From positions 124,001 to 188,000 of the forward strand of contig NZ_FQUD01000001.1 of NCBI RefSeq assembly GCF_900128945.1: 64,000 nucleotides of DNA. The letters run 5' to 3'. Source of the stretch: Chryseobacterium sp. OV279. GTDB lineage: Bacteria; Bacteroidota; Bacteroidia; Flavobacteriales; Weeksellaceae. The stretch's first letter is position 1. Each line of letters starts with the position of its first letter. Made by a program: the position numbers and the translations under genes. Shown piece by piece: positions 24,983-33,660 of this stretch. Under the pieces are notes generated by a model. That model searched no databases and was not told where the DNA came from. It saw only the letters and a list, made by a program, of their open reading frames with translations.

Positions 24983-25045
24983 TTCCCTACGTTACATTTA
25001 ATCATTTATCGGTTGGTGGATGATTAAATGTAACCTGAAGGGGAA
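24983..25045. repeat. Long inverted repeat between convergent genes
   Basis: Perfect 15-nt arms GTTACATTTAATCAT (24991-25005) and the complement (25020-25034) enclose a 14-nt loop. Flanking TTCCC and GGGGAA could extend the stem past a bulge. Neither strand has a T run, so this is not a standard intrinsic terminator, though it could slow convergent transcription. Confidence 0.75.
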
Positions 25046-25105
25046 TTGTAAATTTAAAAAGCGATCGGAGATTTTCCTGATAAATTCAGCAGGAAATGAT
25101 AGGCC

Positions 25106-27025
25106 CTACTTCTTTATTATTTTTAAAGTTTTTGTACTGTTTTGAGTATGCACCTGTAATAAATAGACCCCCGGACTGAACTTAGAAAAATCAATCTGGT
25201 TTTTATTGATAAAATGTACGGGTATTGCCTGACCTACCATATTGGTCATGGTCACTTTATCAATAGGAGTGACATGATCTACGGTTAAAATATTACTTAC
25301 CGGATTGGGATAAATTTCGATTTGATCTTTTTCAAAATCAACGTTTCCAAGTCCTAATGTAGCCGTATTGTTCCTTGAGATAATATGTTTTTCCGGATCA
25401 AATCTTACTCCGGTTATGGTAAAAGGAACATTCACTGTGAATGACTCGTTGTTTACGGTATTATTTACAAAAGTATTATACACCTGGCCTCCCGCGCCTG
25501 TGAACTGTAATGGTAAACGCATTTCAAAATAATTAACGGAAGCGTGGGACTGAGTTTGGCTCACAAGAACTTTTACCTGGCCAGCTGCCATATTTTGAGC
25601 TTTAATGGTATAAACAGGATAGCCCTGATTGTAGATCCAGTCATTGAAAAAATCGGTCAGGCTGCTTCCGTAAACCGCTTCCATATGAGCTTTGAAATCT
25701 GGCGTTCCTGCAGTTTTATATATTAAATTGGGGTCATTTATATAATTCTTAAGTCCAAGCAGGAATGGGGTTTCACCCAGCTTAAGCCTTAACATATTTA
25801 GGACCATCGCACCCTTATTGTAAGAAAGACGGCCGTCAAAAATACGGTCTTCATCAAGGGCTTCTGCATCCGTAAGATATACCGCGCCGTTAGGTTGTGA
25901 AGTGATATGGTTGATCAGGCTGGTTCTGTTCGATATGCCTGCTGCATTACCATCATAATGTTCTATAAGCAGTTCATCCATAAAAGTGGCAAATCCCTCG
26001 TTGAGCCATATGTCGTTCCATGTAGCACAGGTGATTTTGTCTCCAAACCATTGATGGGCCATTTCATGTTCCATCATATATCTGTTATAATTGCTGATAA
26101 AAGAGACTGTAGGATGCTCCATTCCGCTCTCGGTAACTTCCGCATTTCCATATTTTTCATTACTATAAGGATAGACCCCTAACAGGGATTCGAAAAAAGT
26201 TAAAAAGGAAGGCACTTGACCTAAATTATTTTGTGCGAGATTCAGGTGTTCGGGAAAAACATAGTTAATAATCGGGTAGGTATTGGGAGCGGTACCCCCG
26301 GTCTGATTAAAAGTGCTGTAATTGGTCACAGAGACGGAAACCAAATATGCCGGAATGGGATAATTGTGATGAAAATGGGTGGTTTTATCAGAGCCGGAAA
26401 TGACTGGAGCGGCAAGTTCCACACCGTTTCCAACCGCTACATATTGGGATGGTGCTGTAATATACAAATCAATACTGTCTATTTTATCTCTCATGTCTTG
26501 CTTACATGGCCACCATTCTCTGTCTCCGAATGATTCTGATAATGTAAAGAAGATAGGCGAGCTGTTGTGGGTCGTAAAAAAGACATGTCCCGTACTGGGT
26601 GGTATACCGGCATATGTGATTTCCACAGATGCACTTGTACCCGCCAGTTGTGTATTGGGAAGGGTAATGACTAATTCTTTGTTTGCATTTTGGATGAATG
26701 AAAGGTTTACATTATTTTGCTTTACAGAACTTACGACCATCTGACTGACCAGGTCAAAGGTGATGGTATTCATATTCGATAGAGCTGTATAGGTGGTGGT
26801 CACTTTTCCGGATATGTTTCTTACGCTTGGATTAACTTTTAATTCTAATTTATGATAAGTAACATCGTAGTTAACCGTATTTGGATTGAACTGAACGTTC
26901 TTTTTACTCAACGCTGACTTCTTTTCTTTTTTTGAAATCATGTCAGTGTGGTGTTTTCCTTCTTGTGAAAATACAAATGAAAATGATAGAATATTTAATA
27001 GAATGTAAATAATGCGTGTTTTCAT
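25106..27025 (-). CDS. Secreted M1-family aminopeptidase with T9SS sorting domain
   Basis: This 639-aa protein has a signal peptide (IIYILLNILSFSFVFSQ), an N-terminal M1 beta domain and the zinc site HEMAHQWFGD (His320, Glu321, His324) with the third ligand Glu343 in LNEGFATFM. The substrate-binding GXMEN motif appears in the variant form TESGMEHPTVSF. The last about 75 residues (IEIYPNPVSNILTV to TKTLKIIKK) form a type A T9SS sorting domain. It should remove N-terminal residues from peptides outside the cell. The leader shows a TTG (minus strand, 27090-27092) 19 nt from a -7-like TATATTCG. It is a single-gene unit. Confidence 0.93.
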   Translation of the reverse strand: MKTRIIYILLNILSFSFVFSQEGKHHTDMISKKEKKSALSKKNVQFNPNTVNYDVTYHKLELKVNPSVRNISGKVTTTYTALSNMNTITFDLVSQMVVSSVKQNNVNLSFIQNANKELVITLPNTQLAGTSASVEITYAGIPPSTGHVFFTTHNSSPIFFTLSESFGDREWWPCKQDMRDKIDSIDLYITAPSQYVAVGNGVELAAPVISGSDKTTHFHHNYPIPAYLVSVSVTNYSTFNQTGGTAPNTYPIINYVFPEHLNLAQNNLGQVPSFLTFFESLLGVYPYSNEKYGNAEVTESGMEHPTVSFISNYNRYMMEHEMAHQWFGDKITCATWNDIWLNEGFATFMDELLIEHYDGNAAGISNRTSLINHITSQPNGAVYLTDAEALDEDRIFDGRLSYNKGAMVLNMLRLKLGETPFLLGLKNYINDPNLIYKTAGTPDFKAHMEAVYGSSLTDFFNDWIYNQGYPVYTIKAQNMAAGQVKVLVSQTQSHASVNYFEMRLPLQFTGAGGQVYNTFVNNTVNNESFTVNVPFTITGVRFDPEKHIISRNNTATLGLGNVDFEKDQIEIYPNPVSNILTVDHVTPIDKVTMTNMVGQAIPVHFINKNQIDFSKFSPGVYLLQVHTQNSTKTLKIIKK

Positions 27026-27192
27026 TGTTAATAAATTTGTTTTTTATCGAAATAATTCAATGCGAATATAATTTATTTTTTCATTATTTCAATATATAGC
27101 TGTTCATTTTATTTCGTGTGAAATTCTATCGTTTCAAATGTTCCTTTTTGAATCAGGCGTTCTGTTTATATGCTGAAATGACAATGAAGGGC

Positions 27193-27220
27193 ATAAAAAA
27201 AGCACCTTTTTCAGATGCTT
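27193..27220 (-). terminator. Intrinsic terminator of the DUF3276 gene
   Basis: On the minus strand, stem AAGCATC / GGTGCTT with a 7-nt loop is followed by seven T residues, 22 nt past the stop. Confidence 0.8.
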
Positions 27221-27241
27221 GTGTTTTTAGATATTCTTTTG

Positions 27242-27577
27242 TTAAACTTCGTCGTCAGAATCAATAGTGAATGATTTGCTTTTGAAGTCTTTGTCGTGTT
27301 TTTCTGATATTACATCCTCACCCTTCTCGTTAATGATGAAATCTGTGGATTCATTAAACATCTCCTGAAAACTTTTAAAATCTTCTTTGTAAAGATAAAT
27401 TTTGTGCTTCTCGAATGTAGCTTCCCCATTCTCCCCGAAGTTCTTTTTACTTTCGGTAATCGTAAGATAATAATCTCCTGCTTTCGTCTCGCGCACATCA
27501 AAGAAATAAGTTCTTCTCCCTGCTTTTAACACCTTAGTGAAAATTTCATTTTCATGGCGTTCCTTGTATTCACTCAT
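27242..27577 (-). CDS. DUF3276 PUR-alpha-like nucleic-acid-binding protein
   Basis: This 111-aa protein has the single PUR-type fold: NEIFTKVLKAGRRTYFFDVR, then ETKAGDYYLTITESKK and FEKHKIYLYKEDFKSF. The C-terminal tail is acidic (FTIDSDDEV). Bacteroidota homologs (Borrelia BpuR is a relative) bind single-stranded DNA and RNA and may regulate expression. It stands alone with its own terminator and a near-consensus promoter, which fits a well-expressed housekeeping regulator. Confidence 0.88.
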   Translation of the reverse strand: MSEYKERHENEIFTKVLKAGRRTYFFDVRETKAGDYYLTITESKKNFGENGEATFEKHKIYLYKEDFKSFQEMFNESTDFIINEKGEDVISEKHDKDFKSKSFTIDSDDEV

Positions 27578-27608
27578 TGTTAGATATTTTTTAATCTTGT
27601 TAAGAACA

Positions 27609-27638
27609 AATATAAAAGAATTCTTTTAATCACAAAAT
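27609..27638 (-). promoter_or_regulatory. Promoter of the DUF3276 gene, TTTG-N18-TATATTTG
   Basis: On the minus strand TTTG (27638-27635), an 18-nt spacer and TATATTTG (27616-27609) lie 31 nt before the ATG. Confidence 0.65.
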
Positions 27639-27676
27639 TTTTTTTATGATTTATTTAACAATTGAGAATGAAACGG

Positions 27677-29338
27677 CTAAGCAGTTACAGAATTGGCAAT
27701 TTCGGTGAGGTTGATGATTTTATCGGCTTTTTGAGCGCTAGACTCTCTGTGTGTGATAATTATGGACGTGGCATTGTTGATTTTTCTGTCGATATTTTCA
27801 AGGATATTCTGTTCCGTTTCGGTATCCAGAGCAGACAGGGAATCATCAAAAATGATGATATTCGGATCCTTTATTAAAGCTCTTGCGATACATATCCTTT
27901 GCTTCTGGCCTCCCGAAAGCATTACCCCGCGTTCACCAACAAGTGTTTTATACTGCTCTTTAAATTCAACAATATTCTTATCTACGTCTGCAATTTTGGC
28001 ATATTCCACCACTTTTTCATGGGAAGGATGATCAATGGCAAAACCGATATTATTTTCAATAGAATCCGAGAATAAGTAGCTTTCCTGAGGAATGTATCCA
28101 ATGAAATTTCTGTAATTGGTCAGATTGTGATCTTTCAGATTCTTCCCGTCAATCAGGATTTCACCTTCTGTAGGATCAATCAGTCTGCACAGCAGAAGGG
28201 CAATCGTAGATTTTCCGCTCCCCGTTTTACCCATGATCGCCAGAGATTCACCTGCTTTGATTGTAAAGCTTAAATTATCTAATGCTTTGATTCCGGTGTT
28301 CGGATAAACGTAGGAAACATTTCTGAATTCAATATCTCCTTTAATAGGATAGTTTTCAAAGTTAGTGTTAATAACTTCCGACTTTTTATTAAGAAATTCA
28401 TTGATTCTCTGCATTGAAGCCTCAGCTCTCTGATTTACAGAAGTTACCCAACCTACCATGGAAAATGGCCAGATCAGGATATTGATATACATGAAGAAAT
28501 CGGCAATTTTACCCACACTCAGCTCTCCGGCAATATATTTCTGTCCGCCTACAAGAATAACAGCCACGTTCAGTAGTCCGATTACAAATAAAATAATGGT
28601 AAAGAAATACGCTTCTGTTTTCGCTAAATCCAAAGCTTTGTTTTGATAATCAGTAACTTTGATGCCGTAATTCTTCTTGATGTAATTTTCTTTAGCAAAA
28701 AACTTTACCACTCTGATTCCCGAAAAACTGTCCTGTACAAAAGTAGAAATCGCAGACTGGCTTTTCTGCATGATCTTCGACTTCTGATTGATGATCGAAC
28801 TTACCTTAAATATAATATAGGATAGAATAGGAAGTGGCAACAACGTCCATACAGTCATAGACGTATCTGTTTTCAACATATAAATACTGGTGATCACAAG
28901 GAGAATCACCAAGTTTACCACATACATCACCCCCGGTCCCAGATACATTCTTACTGCTACTACATCCTCACTTAACCGGTTCATAAGGTCACCGATCGTA
29001 GTTTGTTTGTAATCTGTAAGCGAAAGTTCCTGATAATGTCTGTAGATCTTATTTTTCAGTTCATATTCAATTCTTCTGGATGCAACGATGATCGTCTGGC
29101 GCATCATAAAAGTGAAAAATCCGGTCAGAAGTGAACAGCCTACAATAATGGCCACATACACTAAAACCTGGTTGTTGAAGCCCAGGTTGCCGCTTTTGGT
29201 AAGTTCGTCCACAGATTTTCCTACAAACTGAACTTTATATATATTGAAGAAATTACTGGCAATGATAAATAATAACCCCCAAAACAATAATATTTTGTGC
29301 TTCCAAAAGTAAGGGTTTAAGGTTTTTAGCGCTTTCAT
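27677..29338 (-). CDS. ABC exporter, fused membrane and ATPase domains (MsbA/MdlB type)
   Basis: This 553-aa half-transporter has six membrane helices in about residues 15-300, then an ATPase domain. The Walker A motif is MGKTGSGKST, the signature LSGGQKQR, Walker B IIIFDDSLSALD, and the switch His is in IIITHRESS. It should work as a homodimer or pair in exporting lipids, peptides or drugs; the cargo cannot be read from sequence. The C-terminus is slightly short, ending soon after the switch region. A -7 element (TAAATTTG, minus strand 29355-29348) lies 9 nt before the ATG, giving a very short leader. It is divergent from nusB. Confidence 0.92.
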   Translation of the reverse strand: MKALKTLNPYFWKHKILLFWGLLFIIASNFFNIYKVQFVGKSVDELTKSGNLGFNNQVLVYVAIIVGCSLLTGFFTFMMRQTIIVASRRIEYELKNKIYRHYQELSLTDYKQTTIGDLMNRLSEDVVAVRMYLGPGVMYVVNLVILLVITSIYMLKTDTSMTVWTLLPLPILSYIIFKVSSIINQKSKIMQKSQSAISTFVQDSFSGIRVVKFFAKENYIKKNYGIKVTDYQNKALDLAKTEAYFFTIILFVIGLLNVAVILVGGQKYIAGELSVGKIADFFMYINILIWPFSMVGWVTSVNQRAEASMQRINEFLNKKSEVINTNFENYPIKGDIEFRNVSYVYPNTGIKALDNLSFTIKAGESLAIMGKTGSGKSTIALLLCRLIDPTEGEILIDGKNLKDHNLTNYRNFIGYIPQESYLFSDSIENNIGFAIDHPSHEKVVEYAKIADVDKNIVEFKEQYKTLVGERGVMLSGGQKQRICIARALIKDPNIIIFDDSLSALDTETEQNILENIDRKINNATSIIITHRESSAQKADKIINLTEIANSVTA

Positions 29339-29399
29339 AAAGTTTTACAAATTTACAAAAATGTAGGCAGACTACGAATTTCATCAATTTTAATTTTTG

Positions 29400-29407
29400 T
29401 ATCTTTG
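29400..29407 (+). promoter_or_regulatory. Likely nusB -7 element (TATCTTTG)
   Basis: This perfect TAnnTTTG match lies 21 nt before the nusB ATG. No clear -33 box is seen. Confidence 0.5.
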
Positions 29408-29428
29408 CACCCATAAAAAGCTCTTTGA

Positions 29429-30334
29429 ATGTTAGGAAGACGACAAATCCGTGAAAAAGTAGTACAAACAGTGTATTCTTACTATCAGAATCCTGTAAAG
29501 TTTGATATTTTAGAGAAAAATATGTTCTCTGGAATAGAGAAAATCTATAATCTCTATATCTATCAGCTTAATTTTTTGGTAGCTCTGAAAGAATTGGCAG
29601 AGACTCAGATCGAAATTGGGAAGAATAAATATCTTAAAACCGATGCTGAAATAAATCCTAACCAAAAATTCATCAATAACCAGGTACTGATCAAGCTGGA
29701 AGAAAATCCTGAGAGATTGTTTTTCACAGGCCAGCACAAGCAGGTGAAGTGGGATATGCATGATGATATATTGGTGAAAACTTTCCAGAGAATTACTGCA
29801 GGAAAGCGTTACCAGGATTTCATGAAGGAAGACGGATATTCTTTTGAAGAAGATCAGAAGTTTATCGGGAAACTGTTTTTAAGATACATCGCTGAGAATG
29901 ATGATTTTCAGGAATATCTTAGTGATAAAGAACTTTCATGGTACGATGATATCCACATCGCCAACTCAATGGTACAGAAAACAATCGGTTTCCTGAAGGA
30001 GGATGAAGAAAGCAGAACATTAATCAAAATGATTAAAGATGAAGAGGATAAAGATTTCGCAGGAAAACTTCTGAGAGATACCCTGAACAACTGGGAAGCT
30101 AATGAGAAAAAGCTAAGTGCAAGGTTGGAAAACTGGGATCTTGAAAGAGTTTCATTAATGGATAAAGTCATTTTGTCGACAGCGCTTTCTGAGCTGGATA
30201 ATTTTCCTTTTACGCCTTCAAGAGTTATTATCAATGAATATATTGAAATTGCAAAAGTATATGCAACGGACCGTTCCAATATCTTCATTAACGGAATTTT
30301 GGATAAATATTGTAAAGATCAAAATAGAATTTAA
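29429..30334 (+). CDS. nusB: Transcription antitermination protein NusB
   Basis: The protein has 301 aa, about twice the E. coli NusB (139 aa). The start LGRRQIREKVVQTVYSYYQN matches the family N-terminus, and the C-terminal half has LMDKVILSTALSELDNFPF and SRVIINEYIEIAKVYATDRS, the NusB core. The middle region, rich in Lys/Glu and Asp, is an insertion usual in Bacteroidota. NusB binds boxA RNA with NusE (S10) to prevent early termination in rRNA operons. It leads a run nusB, DUF1573 lipoprotein, yajC, with gaps of 1 and 9 nt. Confidence 0.93.
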   Translation: MLGRRQIREKVVQTVYSYYQNPVKFDILEKNMFSGIEKIYNLYIYQLNFLVALKELAETQIEIGKNKYLKTDAEINPNQKFINNQVLIKLEENPERLFFTGQHKQVKWDMHDDILVKTFQRITAGKRYQDFMKEDGYSFEEDQKFIGKLFLRYIAENDDFQEYLSDKELSWYDDIHIANSMVQKTIGFLKEDEESRTLIKMIKDEEDKDFAGKLLRDTLNNWEANEKKLSARLENWDLERVSLMDKVILSTALSELDNFPFTPSRVIINEYIEIAKVYATDRSNIFINGILDKYCKDQNRI

Positions 30335-30335
30335 C

Positions 30336-30848
30336 ATGAAAAAGACGTTATCAATTATCGCTTTGTCTATTATAGGCCTTGGTTTGGTTTCTTGTAAAAA
30401 AGAAAATCAGCAAGCTGCTGCAGGTGCAGAAGTTGCTAATATTACAGATTCTACAGCGGGTGCAACCAATTTAGCTCCTACTGCCGCTGCTCCGGTTTCA
30501 GCTGAACCAGCTGCTGCTCCGGTTTCTAACCAGCCATTGACATCTATTGCCCTATCTGAAAACAGCTTCGATTTTGGAAAAATCAAAAAAGGAGAAAAAG
30601 TAGAGCACGTTTATGAAGTGACAAACACAGGAAAAAATCCTTTGGTGATTTCTGAAGTAAAGCCAGGATGCGGATGTACTGTTCCTGATTTTACAAAAGA
30701 ACCAATTCTTCCTGGTAAAAAAGGAAAAATCACTTTGCATTTTGATTCTTCAAGCTTCGACGGAAACGTTCAGAAGTATGCAGATGTATTTGCTAACGTA
30801 GATAAGGCTCCTATCAAATTAACGTTCACAGCGAACATCCAACCATAA
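30336..30848 (+). CDS. DUF1573-domain lipoprotein
   Basis: From the ATG at 30336, which directly follows the nusB stop, the protein has 170 aa. It has a lipoprotein signal MKKTLSIIALSIIGLGLVSC, then an Ala/Pro/Thr-rich linker (about 25-65) and a DUF1573 immunoglobulin-like domain (about 70-170) with FDFGKIKKGEKVEHVYEVTN and the Cys motif KPGCGCTVPDFTKEP. DUF1573 domains are common in Bacteroidota envelope lipoproteins; the role is unknown. Co-transcription with nusB and yajC in this order is widespread in flavobacteria. Confidence 0.88.
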   Translation: MKKTLSIIALSIIGLGLVSCKKENQQAAAGAEVANITDSTAGATNLAPTAAAPVSAEPAAAPVSNQPLTSIALSENSFDFGKIKKGEKVEHVYEVTNTGKNPLVISEVKPGCGCTVPDFTKEPILPGKKGKITLHFDSSSFDGNVQKYADVFANVDKAPIKLTFTANIQP

Positions 30849-30857
30849 TATAAATAT

Positions 30858-31220
30858 ATGTTGACAATCTTTTTACAGGCACAGCAGGGGTCTTCATCTA
30901 TGATGCTGATCATGATGGGGGTAATGTTTGTGGGGTTTTATTTTCTGATGATAAGACCACAGATGAGAAAACAGAAGCAGGAGAAAACCTTCCAGGAAAC
31001 TTTAAAAGTAGGAACCAGAGTAGTCCTTACTTCAGGTCTTCACGGTAGAATTGCTCAGGTTCAGGATGACGGATTCGTGATCGAAACCTTATCTGGAAAA
31101 CTGAAATTCGAAAAAGCGGCAGTTTCAAGAGAATTTACTGAAACGCGTTTTGGAGAAAAAGCGAAAGCAGCTGCAGAAAAAGCAGCAGAGAAAAAAGAAA
31201 TTGATACTGAAAAGAAATAA
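30858..31220 (+). CDS. yajC: Preprotein translocase subunit YajC
   Basis: This 120-aa protein has a single N-terminal membrane helix (MMLIMMGVMFVGFYFLMIRP) followed by the typical RPQMRKQKQEKTFQETLKVG and a beta domain with GTRVVLTSGLHGRIAQVQDD. The C-terminal tail is Ala/Lys/Glu rich. YajC joins SecDF and SecYEG at the inner membrane to help protein export. It is last in the nusB run and followed by an unusually strong terminator. The start ATG at 30858 could be replaced by later Mets only by losing part of the periplasmic end. Confidence 0.93.
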   Translation: MLTIFLQAQQGSSSMMLIMMGVMFVGFYFLMIRPQMRKQKQEKTFQETLKVGTRVVLTSGLHGRIAQVQDDGFVIETLSGKLKFEKAAVSREFTETRFGEKAKAAAEKAAEKKEIDTEKK

Positions 31221-31241
31221 TTTTTCAGTTTGAAAATATCG

Positions 31242-31280
31242 CTCGGCGCGGTGAACGAAGTTCACCGCGCCGAGTTTTTT
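31242..31280 (+). terminator. Very strong GC-rich intrinsic terminator
   Basis: Perfect 15-bp arms (31242-31256 and 31260-31274, CTCGGCGCGGTGAAC) with a GAA loop are followed by six T residues. The stem is far more GC-rich than the surrounding DNA. Confidence 0.95.
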
Positions 31281-31299
31281 ATAGAGCTAAAAGAATCAA

Positions 31300-31445
31300 G
31301 AACCAAGAGCCAAGATTTCAGACACAAGACTTTCTTAGGTTAAGGCTAAGATTGAGATTAAGAAAGGTCAATGGTGAATTTTGCTTCGCAAGTGAAGTGT
31401 GAATCCAACAACCCGAATCTCGTAACCCCCAATTCCTCAAATTAG
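31300..31445 (+). repeat. Intergenic modular repeat, copy 2
   Basis: The left module (AGATTTCAGACA at about 31314) and the core TCAATGGTGAATTTTGCTTC with GCAAGTGAAGTGTGAA (about 31367-31402) match the copies at 3110-3303 and 33537-33660. The right module has diverged. The element lies between yajC's terminator and the SDR promoter. Confidence 0.65.
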
Positions 31446-31501
31446 TGTTATCCGTGAACCTATTCGTGAAATTTGTGTTTAAAAATTAAAATCAAATAAA
31501 A

Positions 31502-31509
31502 TATCTTTG
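31502..31509 (+). promoter_or_regulatory. -7 element TATCTTTG just before the SDR ATG
   Basis: This perfect TAnnTTTG match ends 4 nt before the ATG at 31514, so the transcript would be nearly leaderless. TTTG at 31472-31475 is too far (26 nt) to be a sure -33 box. Confidence 0.5.
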
Positions 31510-31513
31510 CACC

Positions 31514-32248
31514 ATGAATCAAAATACAGACAAAACCGTTCTCATTCTAGGCGCCAATTCAGATGTAGCCAAACAATGTATCATACAGTACATTCAGAAA
31601 GGATTTTCTGTCATTGCAGCTTCAAGGGATACCTCCTCACTTGAGAAATTCGTCGCAGACAACAGACTGGATGTTTCAAAGGTGACCATTCTCTATTTTG
31701 ACGCTGTAGATTTTGATTCTCATCAGAAATTTTGTGATGCTCTTCCGGTAAAACCACATATTGCAGTCTATGCAGCAGGTTTTCTGGTTGACAATGAAAA
31801 AGCATTGATTGACTTTAAAGGCACTCAGCAGATGATGCAGGTCAATTATATGGGAGCCGTTTCCATTCTGAATATTATTGCAATGGATCAGAAAAACACC
31901 CATCTGGAAAGAATTATTGGGCTGTCTTCACTGTCGGGAGTAAGAGGAAGGAAAAGTAATTTTGTGTATGGAAGTACCAAAGCTGCCTTTACCCAATATT
32001 TAGCCGGTTTAAGACAGGAACTGGCTTCAAGAAAAATAAAAGTCAATGCTTTGGTGATCGGCTATATCAGAACAAAGATCAATGAAGGGCTGCAGCTCAA
32101 CGAATCTCTGATCATGGAGCCGGATTATGTCGCAAAACATATTGTCAATGCAGGAAATTCTTTCACTATCGTCCCGAATTTTAAGTGGAAGATGATTTAT
32201 CTGATTTTGAAAATTCTTCCGGAAGGTTTGGTGGCTAAGCTTCCTTAA
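31514..32248 (+). CDS. Short-chain dehydrogenase/reductase
   Basis: This 244-aa protein has a Rossmann dinucleotide site near the N-terminus (VLILGANSDVAKQC; a slightly modified TGxxxGxG) and the catalytic Tyr152/Lys156 in VYGSTKAAF, with Ser upstream in LSSLSGVRG. The end is hydrophobic (FKWKMIYLILKILPEGLVAKL), suggesting membrane contact, as in the DltE/FabG-like SDRs related to decaprenylphosphoryl-ribose reductases. It should be an NAD(P)-dependent reductase; the substrate is unknown. It is a single-gene unit. Confidence 0.88.
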   Translation: MNQNTDKTVLILGANSDVAKQCIIQYIQKGFSVIAASRDTSSLEKFVADNRLDVSKVTILYFDAVDFDSHQKFCDALPVKPHIAVYAAGFLVDNEKALIDFKGTQQMMQVNYMGAVSILNIIAMDQKNTHLERIIGLSSLSGVRGRKSNFVYGSTKAAFTQYLAGLRQELASRKIKVNALVIGYIRTKINEGLQLNESLIMEPDYVAKHIVNAGNSFTIVPNFKWKMIYLILKILPEGLVAKLP

Positions 32249-32622
32249 TATTTTTCATTAAATCTATATTTTAGAAAATAAGGGTCATAAAATTTAATGA
32301 TAATTTCCATTTATTGTTTTGTTTTTATAACCTGAACTTTATCATTGAAAAAACGGTTGTATACCCAACTGAGCATCCATATTTTTTTCATTATTTTTAT
32401 CACTCGGAATTTTCCTTCTACAGGATTCGACTTCTAAAACGATCATTGAGTAAAGCCACAACAGGCTTTCGCGCTATCCAACTATAATTTCTTTGAACAT
32501 TACTTTAGGCCAAAAGGTTTAAGGGTGTATTTCAGTATTCAGTACGTCACATTTCCCCTGGAAATTGGGTTGCCTACAAAATTCAGTCAATAAATATTTA
32601 AATTAAAAATAAACAGTAGAAA
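32249..32622. other. 374-nt intergenic region without a gene
   Basis: No ORF of note is seen here. A short hairpin, AAAGCC-ACAACA-GGCTTT, lies at 32452-32469, followed by the GC-rich word TCGCGCTATCC, which stands out from the AT-rich surroundings. It may be a remnant of a mobile or repeated element. The last 100 nt probably hold the mscS-family promoter, but I cannot place it. Confidence 0.4.
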
Positions 32623-33468
32623 ATGGATGATTTAAAAATAAACAGTATTCAACAGCATTGGGATCACTTCATATCCTCAGCAATTGCTTGGGCTCCTAAG
32701 ATTATTACCGCTGTTATTTCAGCATTTCTGATCTACCTGATTGGGTCCTGGCTTATCAGAATGATTAAAAAACTCGTTGAAAAAGCTTTTAAAAAGCGTA
32801 ATATGGAAGCTTCGTTACAGCTTTTTCTTTTAAACATTATTAGTTGGGGTCTTAATATTCTGCTCTTTATTGTGGTGGTTACCCAGCTGGGAGTACAGAC
32901 CTCTGCATTTGTAGCGATGATAGGTGCGGCAGGATTGGCAGTAGGTCTGGCTTTGCAGGGTTCTCTTACAAATTTTGCAGGAGGTATACTTATTTTACTG
33001 TTGAAGCCTTTCAAAATAGGTGATTTTATCTCAGTCAGTTCAGGGGTTTCCGGGACCGTGAATGCCATAGATGTTTTTCATACAAGATTGATCACACCTC
33101 AAAATCAGTTAATTGTCATTCCTAATGGAGAAATTTCAAATAAAAGTATTACCAATTACACCCAGTTGGGAACCCGGAGAACCTGGTTTGATATAGGAGT
33201 TTCCTATACTGCTGATTTGAAACAGGCAAAAGAAATTTTATTGTCAGTTATCAACAGTAATCAATATGCTCTTAAAGAACCTGCACCCCAAGTAGTCGTT
33301 ACCGAGCTAGGAGATAGCGCCGTGAATTTATCTGTACGGGCAACAGCAACCAATGAAAATTTCTGGGCCATGAATGAAGAGTTAATCATCAACTGTAAAG
33401 CAGCTCTTGATAAAGCCGGAATTGAAATACCCTTTCCTCAAAGAGATATTCATGTTTATAACCAATAA
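32623..33468 (+). CDS. MscS-family mechanosensitive channel
   Basis: This 281-aa protein matches small-conductance MscS in length (E. coli 286 aa). Three membrane helices lie in about residues 16-125. The pore helix (third) is Ala/Gly-rich: MIGAAGLAVGLALQGSLTNF, the family signature. The beta domain follows with LKPFKIGDFISVSSGVSGTV, then PNGEISNKSITNYT. It opens under membrane tension to release solutes on osmotic downshock. The N-terminal extension (DDLKINSIQQHWDHFISSA) is short. It is transcribed alone with its own terminator. Confidence 0.94.
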   Translation: MDDLKINSIQQHWDHFISSAIAWAPKIITAVISAFLIYLIGSWLIRMIKKLVEKAFKKRNMEASLQLFLLNIISWGLNILLFIVVVTQLGVQTSAFVAMIGAAGLAVGLALQGSLTNFAGGILILLLKPFKIGDFISVSSGVSGTVNAIDVFHTRLITPQNQLIVIPNGEISNKSITNYTQLGTRRTWFDIGVSYTADLKQAKEILLSVINSNQYALKEPAPQVVVTELGDSAVNLSVRATATNENFWAMNEELIINCKAALDKAGIEIPFPQRDIHVYNQ

Positions 33469-33497
33469 CAGATGTGTTTTTAACGAATACTAACAGG

Positions 33498-33527
33498 TCC
33501 TGCATTTATTTAGTGCAGGATTTTTTT
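33498..33527 (+). terminator. Intrinsic terminator after the MscS gene
   Basis: The 7-bp stem TCCTGCA / TGCAGGA with a 9-nt loop is followed by seven T residues. Confidence 0.88.
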
Positions 33528-33536
33528 ATGAAGATG

Positions 33537-33660
33537 TGAGATTTCAGACATGAGACTTGGAAACATCAATGGTCAATTTTGCTGTGCAAGTGAAATGTGA
33601 AAGGACTCCAACCCCGCAACTCTAAAACTCTCCGACCCTAAAACCCTACTACTCTCCAAC
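33537..33660 (+). repeat. Intergenic modular repeat, copy 3
   Basis: The left module (AGATTTCAGACA at about 33539), the core TCAATGGTCAATTTTGCTGT plus GCAAGTGAAATGTGAA (about 33571-33601) and the right module ending in CCGACCCTAAAAC (33618-33644) have the same order as copy 1. The right end runs into the ligD stop codon at 33649-33651. Confidence 0.7.

Noticed and set aside
29429..30334. NusB fusion to an unrelated domain because of its double length
   Set aside because: The extra segment lies within the helical protein and long NusB proteins are usual in this phylum.
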